Positions 9,237 to 18,589 of a stretch of DNA of 52,237 nt are shown here, piece after piece; positions within the stretch are counted from its first letter, which is position 1, and every line of letters starts with the position of its first letter. This DNA comes from a virus. The notes beneath the pieces were generated by a model. It was not told the origin of the DNA. It did not search any database and saw nothing but the letters and a program-made list of their open reading frames with translations. The DNA is taken from positions 1 to 52,237 of the IMG/VR virus record IMGVR_UViG_3300037184_000106, one strand, 5' to 3'. The position numbers were made by a program, and so were the translations under genes.

Positions 9237-10917
9237 TACTACATCTACTTTAAACATAAAAGACGTTATCCGATCTGAGTACGCGAAGTGTGTTAAAGAT
9301 CCCGTTTATTTTATGAAAAAATATGTGAAGATTCAGCATCCGATGCGAGGAACCATTCCATTTACAACTTATGCTTTTCAAGATAAGACTCTTTCCGAAT
9401 TCATGAAGCATCGGAATAATATTGTGCTTAAGTCGAGGCAAATGGGTATTACAACATTAGTCGCAGCATATTCTCTTTGGTTAATGATCTTTCATAGTGA
9501 CAAAGATATACTCTCCTTATCTATTACACAAGAAACGTCGAAAGCGATTGTAACTAAAGTTAGATTTGCAAACGACAACTTACCGGGATGGTTAAAAGTT
9601 CCTGCTATTGAAGATAATCGTCTATCACTAAAATTGAAAAATGGATCGATGATAAGGGCAGTATCTTCTGCCAGTACATCTGGTAGATCGTCAGCTCTGT
9701 CACTTCTAATTCTGGACGAAGCTGCATTCATAGAAGATGCTGGAGGTATCTGGTTGTCATCTCAATCAGCATTATCTACTGGTGGTAAGGCTATTATCCT
9801 TTCAACTCCGAATGGAGTAGGGAATTTCTTTCATAAAATGTGGTTGGAAGCTGAAGAAGGATCTGGACCAGATAATTTTAATCGAATTACACTCCCTTGG
9901 TATTTAAATCCAGAACCAGATCGTGGACAGGCTTGGAGAGACGGCCAAGAAAAATTACTTGGTGCAAAAGGTGCAGCACAAGAATGTGATTGTGTATTCA
10001 GTACGTCGGGTAATACTGTTATTGAAATTCCAATATTGGAATGGTATGAGAGTAAAGAACGCGGAGGAACACAAGTAAGAGATCCTATTGAAAATAGATA
10101 TATTGATCGTGGATTATGGATTTATGAATATGCTCAAGCAGGTAGAAGTTATATGGTAGCTGCTGACGTTGGCCGTGGAGATTCTACTGACTTTTCTGCT
10201 GCTCAAGTAATAGATATAGAATCTCTTGAGCAAGTTGCAGAGTATATGGGAAAAATACCAACAAAAGATTTCGCTCGGCTTCTCATGACATTGGCAACCG
10301 AATACAATAATGGCTTGTTAGTTATAGAAAATGCTAACGTGGGATGGGCAGTTCTACAGGAAGTAATCGATAAAAGTTATCCAAATTTGTTTTATAGTTC
10401 AGCTGATATGCAATATGTGGATGCAGAATTACAGATGACAAATAAAATAAATTCGCTTGAGAAGAAGTTGGTTCCGGGGTTTACTACATCTAGTAAGTCT
10501 AGGCCACTGCTTATTTCTAAACTTGAAAGCTATTTTAGGAACAAAGAAGTCATTGTCCACTCCAGTAGATTGATCGGTGAGCTAAAAGTCTTTATTTGGC
10601 ACGCAACCGGCACCAGTAGTAGTAAAGCTGAAGCAATGAAGGGTTATAATGATGATCTTGTAATGGCCATGGCGATTGGACTCTGGATCAGGGATACTGC
10701 TTTGAGATTGAGATCTGAATCGGATGTTGTGGTCAAGGCAATCATTGACAGAATAGGAAGCTCTGCTACCGCTACCGATAAAGAAAAGATGCGTCCATTA
10801 TTAGTTCCCGGCGCTCATAATCCTTACGGGATTTATGACGATCCATGGAAGATGAAGATGGGCAATTATGGAGAAGAAGACCTTCGGTGGCTAATTAATG
10901 CACCAGCACGAAAATAA
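9223..10917 (+). CDS. gp17: Terminase large subunit (gp17-like packaging ATPase/nuclease)
   Basis: The 564-aa motor translocates DNA into the prohead and cuts the concatemer. ATPase domain: Walker A-like SRQMGITT at 71-78, Walker B LLILDEA at 161-167 and the coupling motif STPNG near 194-198. RNaseH-fold nuclease domain: D315 in ADVGRGDSTDF, E369 in LVIENANVG and YNDD at 475-478. Size and motif order match T4 gp17 (about 610 aa). It starts inside the end of the preceding gene and is followed by the portal gene, which has its own TATTTATA element. Confidence 0.95.
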   Translation: MPPNNTTSTLNIKDVIRSEYAKCVKDPVYFMKKYVKIQHPMRGTIPFTTYAFQDKTLSEFMKHRNNIVLKSRQMGITTLVAAYSLWLMIFHSDKDILSLSITQETSKAIVTKVRFANDNLPGWLKVPAIEDNRLSLKLKNGSMIRAVSSASTSGRSSALSLLILDEAAFIEDAGGIWLSSQSALSTGGKAIILSTPNGVGNFFHKMWLEAEEGSGPDNFNRITLPWYLNPEPDRGQAWRDGQEKLLGAKGAAQECDCVFSTSGNTVIEIPILEWYESKERGGTQVRDPIENRYIDRGLWIYEYAQAGRSYMVAADVGRGDSTDFSAAQVIDIESLEQVAEYMGKIPTKDFARLLMTLATEYNNGLLVIENANVGWAVLQEVIDKSYPNLFYSSADMQYVDAELQMTNKINSLEKKLVPGFTTSSKSRPLLISKLESYFRNKEVIVHSSRLIGELKVFIWHATGTSSSKAEAMKGYNDDLVMAMAIGLWIRDTALRLRSESDVVVKAIIDRIGSSATATDKEKMRPLLVPGAHNPYGIYDDPWKMKMGNYGEEDLRWLINAPARK

Positions 10918-10941
10918 CAACCGAATATTGAGAGAAACTCA

Positions 10942-10949
10942 TATTTATA
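10942..10949 (+). promoter_or_regulatory. TATTTATA late-type element
   Basis: Exact octamer in the 51-base gap between terminase and portal genes, 19 bases before the portal ATG. Confidence 0.55.
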
Positions 10950-10968
10950 TTTAGTAACTCATACATAT

Positions 10969-12879
10969 ATGGCTGAAGTTAAAACAAAAGATCTGTTTAG
11001 TAGACTGAAAAAGATGTTTTCGACCGATGTAATCGTTCGAAACGTTGGTGGAAAAAAATTGAAGGTTATTGATACTGATGAGCTTCAGTATGCAACTGAT
11101 AGAAATAGCCTTCGAGATAGATATAATCGTCTACGAAGTTCTACATACAATCTTCACAATCGAGATATGTCAATGGCATATCAGGGCGCTCGGTTGGAAT
11201 TATTCCGAGACTATGATGTAATGGATATGGACCCAATTCTAGCTTCTGCATTGGACATTTATGCAGACGAATGTTTGGTTCCTAGCGAACTTGGTAAAGT
11301 TTTGACTATTCGGTCAAATAATGAAAATATTAAAAAAATACTGGAGAACTTATTCTATGACATCCTCAACATCGAATTCAACCTCTGGTCATGGACCAGA
11401 AACATGTGTAAATACGGAGACTTCTTTCTCCGTATGGAAATCTCTCCGGAATACGGTGTCTTCCTTGTACAACCGATTTCTCCTTACGAGCTTACTCGTA
11501 TCGAAGGTTCTGACCCCAATAACATCAATTATGTAAAATATCAACATGATGGTTTAGGTGGTGGAATGGAATATGAGAATTTTGAAATTGCCCATTTCAG
11601 ATTAATTTCAGACAGCAATTTTCTACCATATGGAAAGTCAATGGTGGAACCAGCCAGACGTGTCTGGAAGCAACTTAGCTTAATGGAAGATGCCATGTTA
11701 ATTCACCGTATCATGCGGGCTCCTGAAAAACGTATTTTCAAGATCGACGTGGGTAATATTCCTCCAGCAGATATTGACGCTGCAATGCAAAAGATTATAG
11801 CACAAGTAAAAAAGGTTCCGTACATTGATGAACGGACAGGTGACTACAATCTCCGTTTCAATTTAAATAATATGATCGAAGATTTCTATCTCCCTGTCCG
11901 TGGTGGAGATAGTGGAACATCGATTGATACTCTTCCCGGCATGGAATTTACTGGTATTGATGACTTGGAATACGTTAAGAATAAAATGATGGCGGCATTG
12001 AAGATTCCTAAAGCGTTCTTAGGATATGAAGAGGGAATATCGGGTAAATCTACGTTGGCGGCAGAAGACGTTAGGTTTTCCCGCACAATTGGTAGAATTC
12101 AAAGAATTCTTACTTCTGAATTGACCAAAATTGCAATCATCCATCTGTATGTTCAAGGCTATCAGGATGCTTCACTTGTTGATTTTGAACTTGAACTCAG
12201 TAACCCATCTACAATTTTTGAGAAAGAAAAGATTGAGATTTGGCAGGACAAAGTAAACGTTGCCAAAGATATGATGGAATCCGACCTATTTAGTCGTAAG
12301 TGGATATATAATCAGGTATTCAATATTTCGGAAGATGATGTAGAAGAACTTGAACAAGATGTTATTCGGGACAAAAAGGAAATGTGGAGACGAACACAGA
12401 TTTCTGAAGAAGGAAATGATCCTATGATCAGTGGACAAAAATCTGGTGAAGATGGATTATCAGATGTTGGTGGAGGAGCTGAAAGTGGGGGCGGGGAACC
12501 TGATCTTCCTGACCTCGGAAGTGAATCCGGTGGAGGAGAGGCTGGTGGTGAAGAGAGTGGTGGTCCAGAACTTCCTCCGTTAGAAGAAGACAAAGAAAGG
12601 AAACGTGATCAAACCGGAAATAAAGAGAAGTACACCAATACTTTCGATAAAACACGTGGAGAAGATCCATTGGGAGATATGACTAATTCAGAGAAATCTA
12701 AATCAGATAGATCTCTTGACAGAAAAACACGTAAATCTGCAATGTCAATGAGCGAAGATTTAAGAAGTATAAAACGAACTCTTTCTAAACGATATGATAG
12801 AAATAAAAAGGCGGTGATTATTGAACAGAAATCTCTACTTGATGAATCTAATCTTATCAGCAGTGACAAACCACTGTAA
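10969..12879 (+). CDS. gp20: Portal protein (gp20-like)
   Basis: The 636-aa portal forms the dodecameric ring at the capsid vertex that nucleates head assembly and conducts DNA. Conserved gp20-type segments are visible, for example the helix-rich DPILASALDIYADEC region near residue 90, GDFFLRMEI, and EGISGKSTLAAEDVRFSRTI near 350. The last 130 or so residues are unusual: Gly/Glu/Ser-rich low complexity (GGGE repeats at about 500-545), then a basic Lys/Arg tail. The gene lies directly between terminase and the prohead protease group, as in T4. A TATTTATA element lies 19 bases before the ATG. Confidence 0.93.
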   Translation: MAEVKTKDLFSRLKKMFSTDVIVRNVGGKKLKVIDTDELQYATDRNSLRDRYNRLRSSTYNLHNRDMSMAYQGARLELFRDYDVMDMDPILASALDIYADECLVPSELGKVLTIRSNNENIKKILENLFYDILNIEFNLWSWTRNMCKYGDFFLRMEISPEYGVFLVQPISPYELTRIEGSDPNNINYVKYQHDGLGGGMEYENFEIAHFRLISDSNFLPYGKSMVEPARRVWKQLSLMEDAMLIHRIMRAPEKRIFKIDVGNIPPADIDAAMQKIIAQVKKVPYIDERTGDYNLRFNLNNMIEDFYLPVRGGDSGTSIDTLPGMEFTGIDDLEYVKNKMMAALKIPKAFLGYEEGISGKSTLAAEDVRFSRTIGRIQRILTSELTKIAIIHLYVQGYQDASLVDFELELSNPSTIFEKEKIEIWQDKVNVAKDMMESDLFSRKWIYNQVFNISEDDVEELEQDVIRDKKEMWRRTQISEEGNDPMISGQKSGEDGLSDVGGGAESGGGEPDLPDLGSESGGGEAGGEESGGPELPPLEEDKERKRDQTGNKEKYTNTFDKTRGEDPLGDMTNSEKSKSDRSLDRKTRKSAMSMSEDLRSIKRTLSKRYDRNKKAVIIEQKSLLDESNLISSDKPL

Positions 12880-12906
12880 TTATAAGGTTTTTGCTATTTC
12901 AAGACA

Positions 12907-12914
12907 TATTTATA
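12907..12914 (+). promoter_or_regulatory. TATTTATA late-type element
   Basis: Exact octamer 12 bases before ATG 12927; supports that start over upstream in-frame codons. Confidence 0.55.
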
Positions 12915-12926
12915 AGTAACAACTGT

Positions 12927-13802
12927 ATGAAGAAACTTAAACATTCCAAATTTAAGAACGCTGGTATCCTCTTCGAGCTACTCGTTCGCCAAGTAACAGC
13001 TGATATTCTTAACGGATCAGAGGATTCTAAAGCGAATACCATACTACGAACATTTTTCTCCGAAGCCACCGAGTTAGGCAAGGAGAACAGGATGTATAGA
13101 ATAATACTTGAAGATAAAGTAAAAGATCAGAATTCAGCTGACCGTTTGCTTGAAAGTATTATCAAAGCTAGACAAAAACTGAATGAAGCTTCTTTAAGTC
13201 AACAGAAATACGATCTTATAAAAGAGATCAAAAATAGTTATCCAATTGAGGACTTCTTGAAAGGAAGTATTTCAAACTATAAACTATTAGCTTCAATTTA
13301 TAAAATTTTTGAAGAAGCGGTTCATTCTGTCGAATGTGATCCAAGAGAACTTTTTAAGGCCAAGAGTTGTATTGTTGAGAGTATGGTTGTTAGTAAAACA
13401 CCCACACGTCTTATTACTGAGGAAGAGAAACAAAATTTAATCAAGGTATATCAACAACAGAATGAAGATGTTAGATTACTTGCATATAAATTATTGGTCG
13501 ATTCGTTTAACGAAAAGTATGCTGGATTAGATGATAAACAAAAAATACTTATCCGAGAATACATTAATAATATCAGTAACACTAATTCTCTCCGTCAATA
13601 TATGAATACCGAGATTCCTGAAGTTCGCAAGCAGATTACGGAATTAAAAACCAAGGTATTAAATGACGTTATCCGTATAAAATTGGATGAAACTATAAAT
13701 CAACTGGACAAGATTTCTAGAGGGACGTTAGTTAAAGAAAATCAGGTTATGGCGCTTCTATTGTCTTATGAACTGATTAAGGAATTGAAGGAAATCAAAT
13801 AA
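12927..13802 (+). CDS. Conserved helical protein between portal and protease
   Basis: The 291-aa product begins MKKLKHSKFKNAGILFELL. The ATG at 12927 is chosen because a TATTTATA element (12907-12914) and the conserved-looking N-terminus both support it over an upstream in-frame TTG. It is mostly alpha-helical and charged, without cysteine clusters or catalytic motifs. I recall proteins with this kind of start in marine T4-like phages at the same place, between gp20 and gp21, so a head-assembly role is likely by context only. It overlaps the next gene by one base (TAATG). Confidence 0.7.
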   Translation: MKKLKHSKFKNAGILFELLVRQVTADILNGSEDSKANTILRTFFSEATELGKENRMYRIILEDKVKDQNSADRLLESIIKARQKLNEASLSQQKYDLIKEIKNSYPIEDFLKGSISNYKLLASIYKIFEEAVHSVECDPRELFKAKSCIVESMVVSKTPTRLITEEEKQNLIKVYQQQNEDVRLLAYKLLVDSFNEKYAGLDDKQKILIREYINNISNTNSLRQYMNTEIPEVRKQITELKTKVLNDVIRIKLDETINQLDKISRGTLVKENQVMALLLSYELIKELKEIK

Positions 13803-14302
13803 TGTCCAAAGATAATGCCAGACAACTTTTAAGAGAACTTGTCCAAGAAGTATTGGACGAAATGACCGCAACGGGTGCCGTTCAAGGATATGCAACTCCT
13901 TTTGCTTTCCGTGGACATAAAAGTAAGAAAGCAGCTGCTGAACGTTCAATGCCCGGTGGAAAAGTTGTTGGAAGTGAAGATGAAGCAGATGATACTACGG
14001 TAGGAGAATCTAATGGAAATCTTGGGGTCATTCGCCACGGAGGAAAAATAGCAGAGAGTCGATATAGTAACTTTAAACACAGTGATTTGATGAAAAATCA
14101 CGCTAAAATTTCCTATGGTGTTAAAGAAGCTAAAAAAATTCTACGAGAAATAGATTTTTTAGTTGATATCTGTGGACGTTTGAAAAGCGAATGTGGTGTA
14201 GATAATGATCAACTTTGGAAAAGCACCAAACCCGATCTCATTCGTATTAATCGATATCTTAAAGAAATAGCTAGGAAGATCAATCGTATCGGAAAGCAAT
14301 AA
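13802..14302 (+). CDS. Prohead-region protein with capsid-targeting-like N-terminus
   Basis: This is a 166-aa basic protein of unknown function. Its first 20 residues form an amphipathic helix with repeated (L/V)xE steps (LRE at 10-12, VQE at 14-16, LDE at 18-20), like the tag shared by many proteins in this window. The middle is low-complexity and the C-terminal third is helical (YGVKEAKKILREIDFLVDI). It is coupled to the preceding gene by TAATG and followed two bases later by the next. It is probably an internal or core head protein processed by the prohead protease (inference). Confidence 0.6.
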   Translation: MSKDNARQLLRELVQEVLDEMTATGAVQGYATPFAFRGHKSKKAAAERSMPGGKVVGSEDEADDTTVGESNGNLGVIRHGGKIAESRYSNFKHSDLMKNHAKISYGVKEAKKILREIDFLVDICGRLKSECGVDNDQLWKSTKPDLIRINRYLKEIARKINRIGKQ

Positions 14303-14304
14303 TC

Positions 14305-14889
14305 ATGAAATTAATTACAATTTACAAGTCAATCATTAATGAAGATTCTTGGGGAAACAATCCATCATCAGGTGGTTCAGCCGCTCCCGGAAAAACTCCT
14401 AATGCAACTTCTCCCGCTGCACCAGCCGCTGCTCAAGCAAATGTTAAAATGTATGATGTATTGAAGGATTATCAGACGCTTGAATCAACTATTGAAAAAG
14501 AAGAAGAACAGGCGAAAAAGACCCTGAAGACTTCAGTAGCCCAGCAAGTAGGAAACAAGAAAGTTCAGGCTCGCGCTTCCAAAGGAGCAGTTGGTCAAGT
14601 AGAAAAAGACTATACTATAGATGTAGTAGATGTTGATGTATCTTACCAGAGTGAGAAATTTTATATTATTCTAAAAGGTAAGGATAAGAAGGATTATTAT
14701 ATTAACACCGGATTCAAGATTAAAGTTTTAGGTGCTGCAACGAATACCAATCCAACAAAGGAGACTCCTGCCGAGGAACCTCCAACCGCTCCAACCGCTC
14801 CAAATGCTACCGGTAGAAATCTTGGAATAAAATATCCCCAAAATATGGGTGTATCCACTAATAAGCCAAACACTGTAGGAACTCCATGA
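14305..14889 (+). CDS. Pro/Ala-rich head-region protein with targeting-like N-terminus
   Basis: The 194-aa product begins MKLITIYKSIINE, an amphipathic peptide ending in I11-N-E13, a gp21-type cleavage pattern. Two Ala/Pro/Thr-rich linkers flank a small central domain (about residues 45-140) with beta segments such as YQSEKFYIILKGKDKKDYYI. No known domain is recognised. The last bases overlap the protease start (ATGA), so the two are co-translated. Context suggests a prohead core or internal protein. Confidence 0.6.
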   Translation: MKLITIYKSIINEDSWGNNPSSGGSAAPGKTPNATSPAAPAAAQANVKMYDVLKDYQTLESTIEKEEEQAKKTLKTSVAQQVGNKKVQARASKGAVGQVEKDYTIDVVDVDVSYQSEKFYIILKGKDKKDYYINTGFKIKVLGAATNTNPTKETPAEEPPTAPTAPNATGRNLGIKYPQNMGVSTNKPNTVGTP

Positions 14890-15524
14890 GCAATACAAAA
14901 GACACACGACAACTATTAATTGACTGTATTATGTTTGATATCACGCCTCAAATGATTAATGAGGCCAGAACGAATGATGGAAACAAACCATTCACTCTAA
15001 AAGGTATTTTACAGAAATCAGGTCAAAAGAATCACAACGGTCGGGTATATCCCGATGCTGTATTACGTCGTGAAATAGAAAAGTATCAGGAAGTTATTAA
15101 AGAACAAAGAGCAACTGGAGAATTAGATCATCCAGAAGAAGCGGTTATTAATCTCAAGAACGTTTCTCATAAAATAATCGAATGCCATTGGGAAGGAAGT
15201 GATGTAGTCGGAACATTGGAAGTTCTTAGCACACCAAACGGTAATATTGTTCGTGATCTTATAAAAGGAAACGTTCGTATTGGTATTTCTAGTCGTGGTT
15301 TAGGAACGGTTCGTCCAATCGACGAAAGTACGGTAGAAGTTCAGGATGACTTTGAACTACTTTGCTTTGATCTCGTTTCTTCTCCTTCAACACGTGGTGC
15401 GTTCATGTCACTTAATGAAAGTATAAATCACGGTAAGAAGAACGTTATTGTAGAAGGAAAAGCCATTGACAAATATATGAAGATTGAAGGTATCATTCAT
15501 GATATTCTTTCGGAGACCCGGTAA
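14886..15524 (+). CDS. gp21: Prohead core protease (gp21-like)
   Basis: The 212-aa serine protease should process scaffold, capsid and internal proteins during head maturation. Family segments are clear: LKGILQKSGQKNHNGRVYP near 38-56, GELDHP with candidate catalytic His82, and IGISSRGLGT with candidate Ser135/136, then FDLVSSPSTRGAFM. T4 gp21 cleaves after (L/I)xE; this protein itself has an INE-A sequence near residue 26 that could be self-cleaved. It overlaps the preceding gene by four bases and precedes scaffold and capsid genes as in T4. Confidence 0.92.
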   Translation: MSNTKDTRQLLIDCIMFDITPQMINEARTNDGNKPFTLKGILQKSGQKNHNGRVYPDAVLRREIEKYQEVIKEQRATGELDHPEEAVINLKNVSHKIIECHWEGSDVVGTLEVLSTPNGNIVRDLIKGNVRIGISSRGLGTVRPIDESTVEVQDDFELLCFDLVSSPSTRGAFMSLNESINHGKKNVIVEGKAIDKYMKIEGIIHDILSETR

Positions 15525-15541
15525 AATTATCTGAGAATGAC

Positions 15542-15820
15542 ATGAACGGTCCCAAAAGATTAATAATTAATGGTAAACAAGTAGATTCTAGATCTATAGA
15601 GATAGATGGAATAGATCAAAGAGATTACCCAGATTTTTCGGATGCTTATATATCTTATGCTGAATTTGTTGACGGTACGGCGTTGAATGATTTGGAATTA
15701 GATAAATTGAATAATCAAGAAGGAGAATTAGTTAATAATCTCGCCCATGATAGGTCTATTCGAGAGGTTATAAGAAATACTGTCAAAGAAGTCTTAAAAG
15801 AAAGCGGTTTAACAAAGTAG
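15542..15820 (+). CDS. Small conserved acidic head-region protein
   Basis: The product has 92 aa. The N-terminal part (GKQVDSRSIEIDGIDQRDYP, then FSDAYISYAEFVDGTALND) resembles a small protein I recall from T4-like phages, of unknown function. The C-terminus ends in an amphipathic helix (IREVIRNTVKEVLKESG) similar in pattern to the N-terminal tags of neighbouring proteins, but here at the other end. It lies 17 bases after the protease gene. No enzymatic residues are evident. Confidence 0.6.
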   Translation: MNGPKRLIINGKQVDSRSIEIDGIDQRDYPDFSDAYISYAEFVDGTALNDLELDKLNNQEGELVNNLAHDRSIREVIRNTVKEVLKESGLTK

Positions 15821-15824
15821 GATA

Positions 15825-15832
15825 TATTTATA
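15825..15832 (+). promoter_or_regulatory. TATTTATA late-type element, 3 bases from ATG
   Basis: Exact octamer; spacer CAC then ATG 15836. There is no room for a ribosome-binding site, so any transcript started here would be leaderless. Confidence 0.55.
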
Positions 15833-15835
15833 CAC

Positions 15836-16558
15836 ATGAGCAAACCAATCGGAAATCTATTTCTAAAGCAAATCTTGGCAGACATTTCTAGTCATGCCAA
15901 TGAAGGCAGGTTAACTGTTATCACTGAAGGTAAGAAGCATAAGAAAATCGTTCGTGAAGCTAATCCTGTTCCACCAAAGGAAGACGAAGAGAAACCAGAG
16001 GACGATCAGACAACCGGTGCTCAAGGACCGAATGGTTCTGCTCCCGTTCCTGCGCCCGCCGCTCCAGCCAATGCTGATAAAGGTGCCTCTGATATTGGTC
16101 AAGAAAAAGCTCCAGCTGCATCTCAAGAAGCTCCATCAGAAGCTCCTTCGACCCCTGCTGAAGAAGAACCAGCTGGTGAAGATTCCGAACAAGCTCAAGC
16201 TGATGCTGCTGCTTCTAAAGCAGAATTAGAAAAAGCTAAAGCGGAAAAAGACCAAGCGGAAAAAGAAATAAAGAAACAATCTTATGTGCATCTAGTATCT
16301 CCAACCGGAGTATTCTTTCTCTTACAAAAATTAGTAGATCATGCATTCAAAACCAATACAATTGATAGTTTGGCCGCAGAGATGGCACAGAAATTGAAAA
16401 TTGCTAATCAAGAAGATTTTTCTAATTTCTCGGAAGAGATGATTCCATACAAAGCAATTCCCGGTGTAGCTGAATTGTTGGTGTCCATCAGGGGCATGGC
16501 TGCATCGCAACCAAATCCAGAAACTGATGATACGACTTCAAGAGAAGAAAATACCTAA
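15836..16558 (+). CDS. Prohead core-like protein with low-complexity middle
   Basis: The 240-aa product has three parts. The N-terminus is helical (MSKPIGNLFLKQILADI), with later (I/V)xE sites (ITE, VRE) that could be cleaved by the prohead protease. The middle is a long Ala/Pro/Glu segment ending in a Lys/Glu coiled coil. The C-terminal domain is globular and helical, starting YVHLVSPTGVFFLLQKLV. It is unrecognised but sits in the protease-scaffold block. A TATTTATA octamer (15825-15832) ends just three bases before the ATG and no Shine-Dalgarno site is visible. Confidence 0.6.
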   Translation: MSKPIGNLFLKQILADISSHANEGRLTVITEGKKHKKIVREANPVPPKEDEEKPEDDQTTGAQGPNGSAPVPAPAAPANADKGASDIGQEKAPAASQEAPSEAPSTPAEEEPAGEDSEQAQADAAASKAELEKAKAEKDQAEKEIKKQSYVHLVSPTGVFFLLQKLVDHAFKTNTIDSLAAEMAQKLKIANQEDFSNFSEEMIPYKAIPGVAELLVSIRGMAASQPNPETDDTTSREENT

Positions 16559-16564
16559 GACAAC

Positions 16565-16572
16565 TATTTATA
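16565..16572 (+). promoter_or_regulatory. TATTTATA late-type element, 3 bases from ATG
   Basis: Exact octamer; spacer CTT then ATG 16576, in the 17-base gap between two head-region genes. Confidence 0.55.
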
Positions 16573-16575
16573 CTT

Positions 16576-17001
16576 ATGCAATCTCTAAAATTAAGAAGCT
16601 TACTTGAGGGTTTTAGCTCTCAGAAAAAAGAATGGCCGAAGGAAGAAAAGAAAGCCGCATTGGAGGCCATTGGCCGGTATAATGAATATGGCAATCATCT
16701 TCGTCGTGAACACAATTTAATGGAAATTGCCCACACGCTTTCCAACATTACAGAAGCCGCCGAAAAATTCACGTTGTCTGAAACCGAGGGTTCTTTCGAT
16801 TCAGCAACGGTAAAGAAAAATATTTTAGAACTTCGTAAGATCAGTGATCAATTCGGAAAATTGGCACAAGAAGCTCATGTCACACAACAAAGAATGGAAG
16901 CGTTGTATGAGGATGGTGGACACATATTGAATAGATATTTTGAAATTAAAGATTTAGATGAGGGTGTAGCAGCAGCTGTATCCAAAATCAAAGTTTCATA
17001 A
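16576..17001 (+). CDS. Helical head-region protein with targeting-like N-terminus
   Basis: This is a 141-aa, almost entirely helical, charged protein. It starts MQSLKLRSLLEG, where L9-L-E11 fits the T4 prohead protease rule. The rest includes HNLMEIAHTLSNITEAAEKF and KKNILELRKISDQFGKLAQE, which look like antiparallel helices. No known domain. TATTTATA at 16565-16572 is three bases upstream of the ATG, with no visible ribosome-binding site. Its place between core-like genes and the scaffold suggests an internal or core head protein. Confidence 0.6.
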   Translation: MQSLKLRSLLEGFSSQKKEWPKEEKKAALEAIGRYNEYGNHLRREHNLMEIAHTLSNITEAAEKFTLSETEGSFDSATVKKNILELRKISDQFGKLAQEAHVTQQRMEALYEDGGHILNRYFEIKDLDEGVAAAVSKIKVS

Positions 17002-17068
17002 AATAATAAGAAAAAGTAATATTTCTGTCGTTTTTCATAAATACACAACTACTTATTATTACAAAAAT

Positions 17069-17086
17069 GCATTAATCTTTTAATGC
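17069..17086 (+). other. Hairpin in the scaffold-gene leader
   Basis: Inverted repeat GCATTAA / TTAATGC with a four-base loop, in the roughly 145-base gap before the gp22-like gene. GTTTC/GAAAC repeats at about 17091-17126 could form competing stems nearby. There is no T-run, so a leader structure is more likely than a terminator. Confidence 0.4.
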
Positions 17087-17146
17087 GAATGTTTCCAAAC
17101 CTCATTTGAAACTTCAATAGTTTCACAATTAACAAGGACTTAAACT

Positions 17147-18589
17147 ATGTCAGATCTATTGAAACAAGCCATTGCCGACGCGAAAGCAGTTCGTGCAACA
17201 GCACTCGCAAATGCCAAGGCCGCTTTGGAAGAACATTTCGCACCAAAATTACAGAGCATGCTTGCTACCAGACTTCAACAAGAAGTCGAAGGTGATGAAG
17301 AAGCTCCAGAAGAATTCGGCGCACCCGGAGCTGCACCTGAAGGTGCTCCTGCTCCAGAAGAGAACCCACTCGGAGGGACTGATGAAGTTCCTGTAGCAGA
17401 CGCTCCTGCTGTTCCAGAGGCACCTGTTGGTGAACCAACCGATGTTCCAGCCGATGTTCCACCTCAACAGGACGTAGTTCCTGCTCCAGCTGAAGAGGGT
17501 ATTCCTCCAGTGGGTGAAGAAGGTGAAGATTTTGCAAGAGAAATGGAAGAAGAACTACTTGGTCAAGGAAATCCGAATCCACCAGAAATGACGGATCGTT
17601 TGACCGAAACCGAGAAGGCTTCTCCAGATTATAAGAAAACCACTTCTGGACACAAGACCGAAGATCCCGGTAAGCAAATGATTAAGCCAAAAGGTTCTGC
17701 TCTAAATGGTACTCCCGGTGGACCAAAAGAAGGTCCAGCAGAACGTACTGCAAATTCTAATTATAAGACCGGAGAAACCGGCAAACGTCCCGGTAAGATT
17801 ACAAATATTAAATCCGGTGGAACAGAAGATCCACAAGGTGCAAGTGAAGAACTAGCTGATGGTCCTAAGAAGGATCAGACTAAAGACACTGACAAGAAGC
17901 TCGAAGAGAGCGAAATGGAAGATGTCAATGATGAAACACTTGATGAAATCTTGAAGGAACTCGACGCCGAGGCTAATGGAGGTACATCAGCACCAGTTGC
18001 TCCAACCGCTTCAGCAGATGATCAAGAGGTCAATCTTGCTGAACTATTCGAGTCCGATGATGAAGACAAGAAAGAAGATAAGAAGGACGACGAGGATAAG
18101 GACGAAGACAAGGAAGAGAAGAAAGACGGAAAGAAACTTCCACCTTGGCTCCAGAAAGAAAATATTTCGTTGAAGAAGGAACTACAAGAATACCGCAGCA
18201 CCGTACAATATCTGCGGGACCGAATCAATGAAGTCAACCTGCTTAATGCAAAGTTGCTGTATACGAACAAATTGTTCAAACAGGCCAACTTGACCAACGA
18301 GCAGAAACTCAAAGTAATTGAGTCATTCGATCTTACGAAGTCGGTTCGTGAAGCTCGGCTCATTTATGCTACGCTGACCGAATCCTTTAATTTCGGTGGG
18401 AAGAAAGCTGCATCAGCACCAACTACCAAGAAGGTTGCCGCACTGAAAACCATCACCGAAGGTTTGGCATCGAAGTCGATTGCATCAACTAAGCCGACAG
18501 CCAGTGTATTGAACGAGGGATCAGAAATGGCAAATCGTTTCAAGAAATTGGCCGGTATTCGTGCCCCCATCGTGGCACAAAAGAAGTAA
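17147..18589 (+). CDS. gp22: Scaffold / prohead core protein (gp22-like)
   Basis: The 480-aa acidic protein lies immediately before the capsid gene, the gp22 position. Residues 1-45 form a helix. A long Pro/Ala/Glu/Gly-rich low-complexity segment follows, with a Lys/Asp/Glu run near 305-328. A clear coiled-coil region follows (NISLKKELQEYRSTVQYLRD and onward, about 342-385), then a C-terminal tail with ITEG and RFKKLAGIRAP. Scaffold proteins are degraded by the prohead protease; several (L/I)xE sites are present. A good AAGGA site and a roughly 145-base structured leader precede it. It is longer than T4 gp22 (about 270 aa). Confidence 0.8.
   Translation: MSDLLKQAIADAKAVRATALANAKAALEEHFAPKLQSMLATRLQQEVEGDEEAPEEFGAPGAAPEGAPAPEENPLGGTDEVPVADAPAVPEAPVGEPTDVPADVPPQQDVVPAPAEEGIPPVGEEGEDFAREMEEELLGQGNPNPPEMTDRLTETEKASPDYKKTTSGHKTEDPGKQMIKPKGSALNGTPGGPKEGPAERTANSNYKTGETGKRPGKITNIKSGGTEDPQGASEELADGPKKDQTKDTDKKLEESEMEDVNDETLDEILKELDAEANGGTSAPVAPTASADDQEVNLAELFESDDEDKKEDKKDDEDKDEDKEEKKDGKKLPPWLQKENISLKKELQEYRSTVQYLRDRINEVNLLNAKLLYTNKLFKQANLTNEQKLKVIESFDLTKSVREARLIYATLTESFNFGGKKAASAPTTKKVAALKTITEGLASKSIASTKPTASVLNEGSEMANRFKKLAGIRAPIVAQKK

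Noticed and set aside
12312-12869. Antisense frames opposite the portal C-terminus
   Set aside because: They mirror the Gly/Glu/Ser low-complexity region of the portal gene; their Pro/Ser-rich products are artefacts of that composition.
17249-18570. Antisense frames opposite the scaffold gene
   Set aside because: The repetitive Glu/Pro/Lys codons of gp22 create long stop-free frames on the other strand; no ribosome-binding site or recognisable protein.
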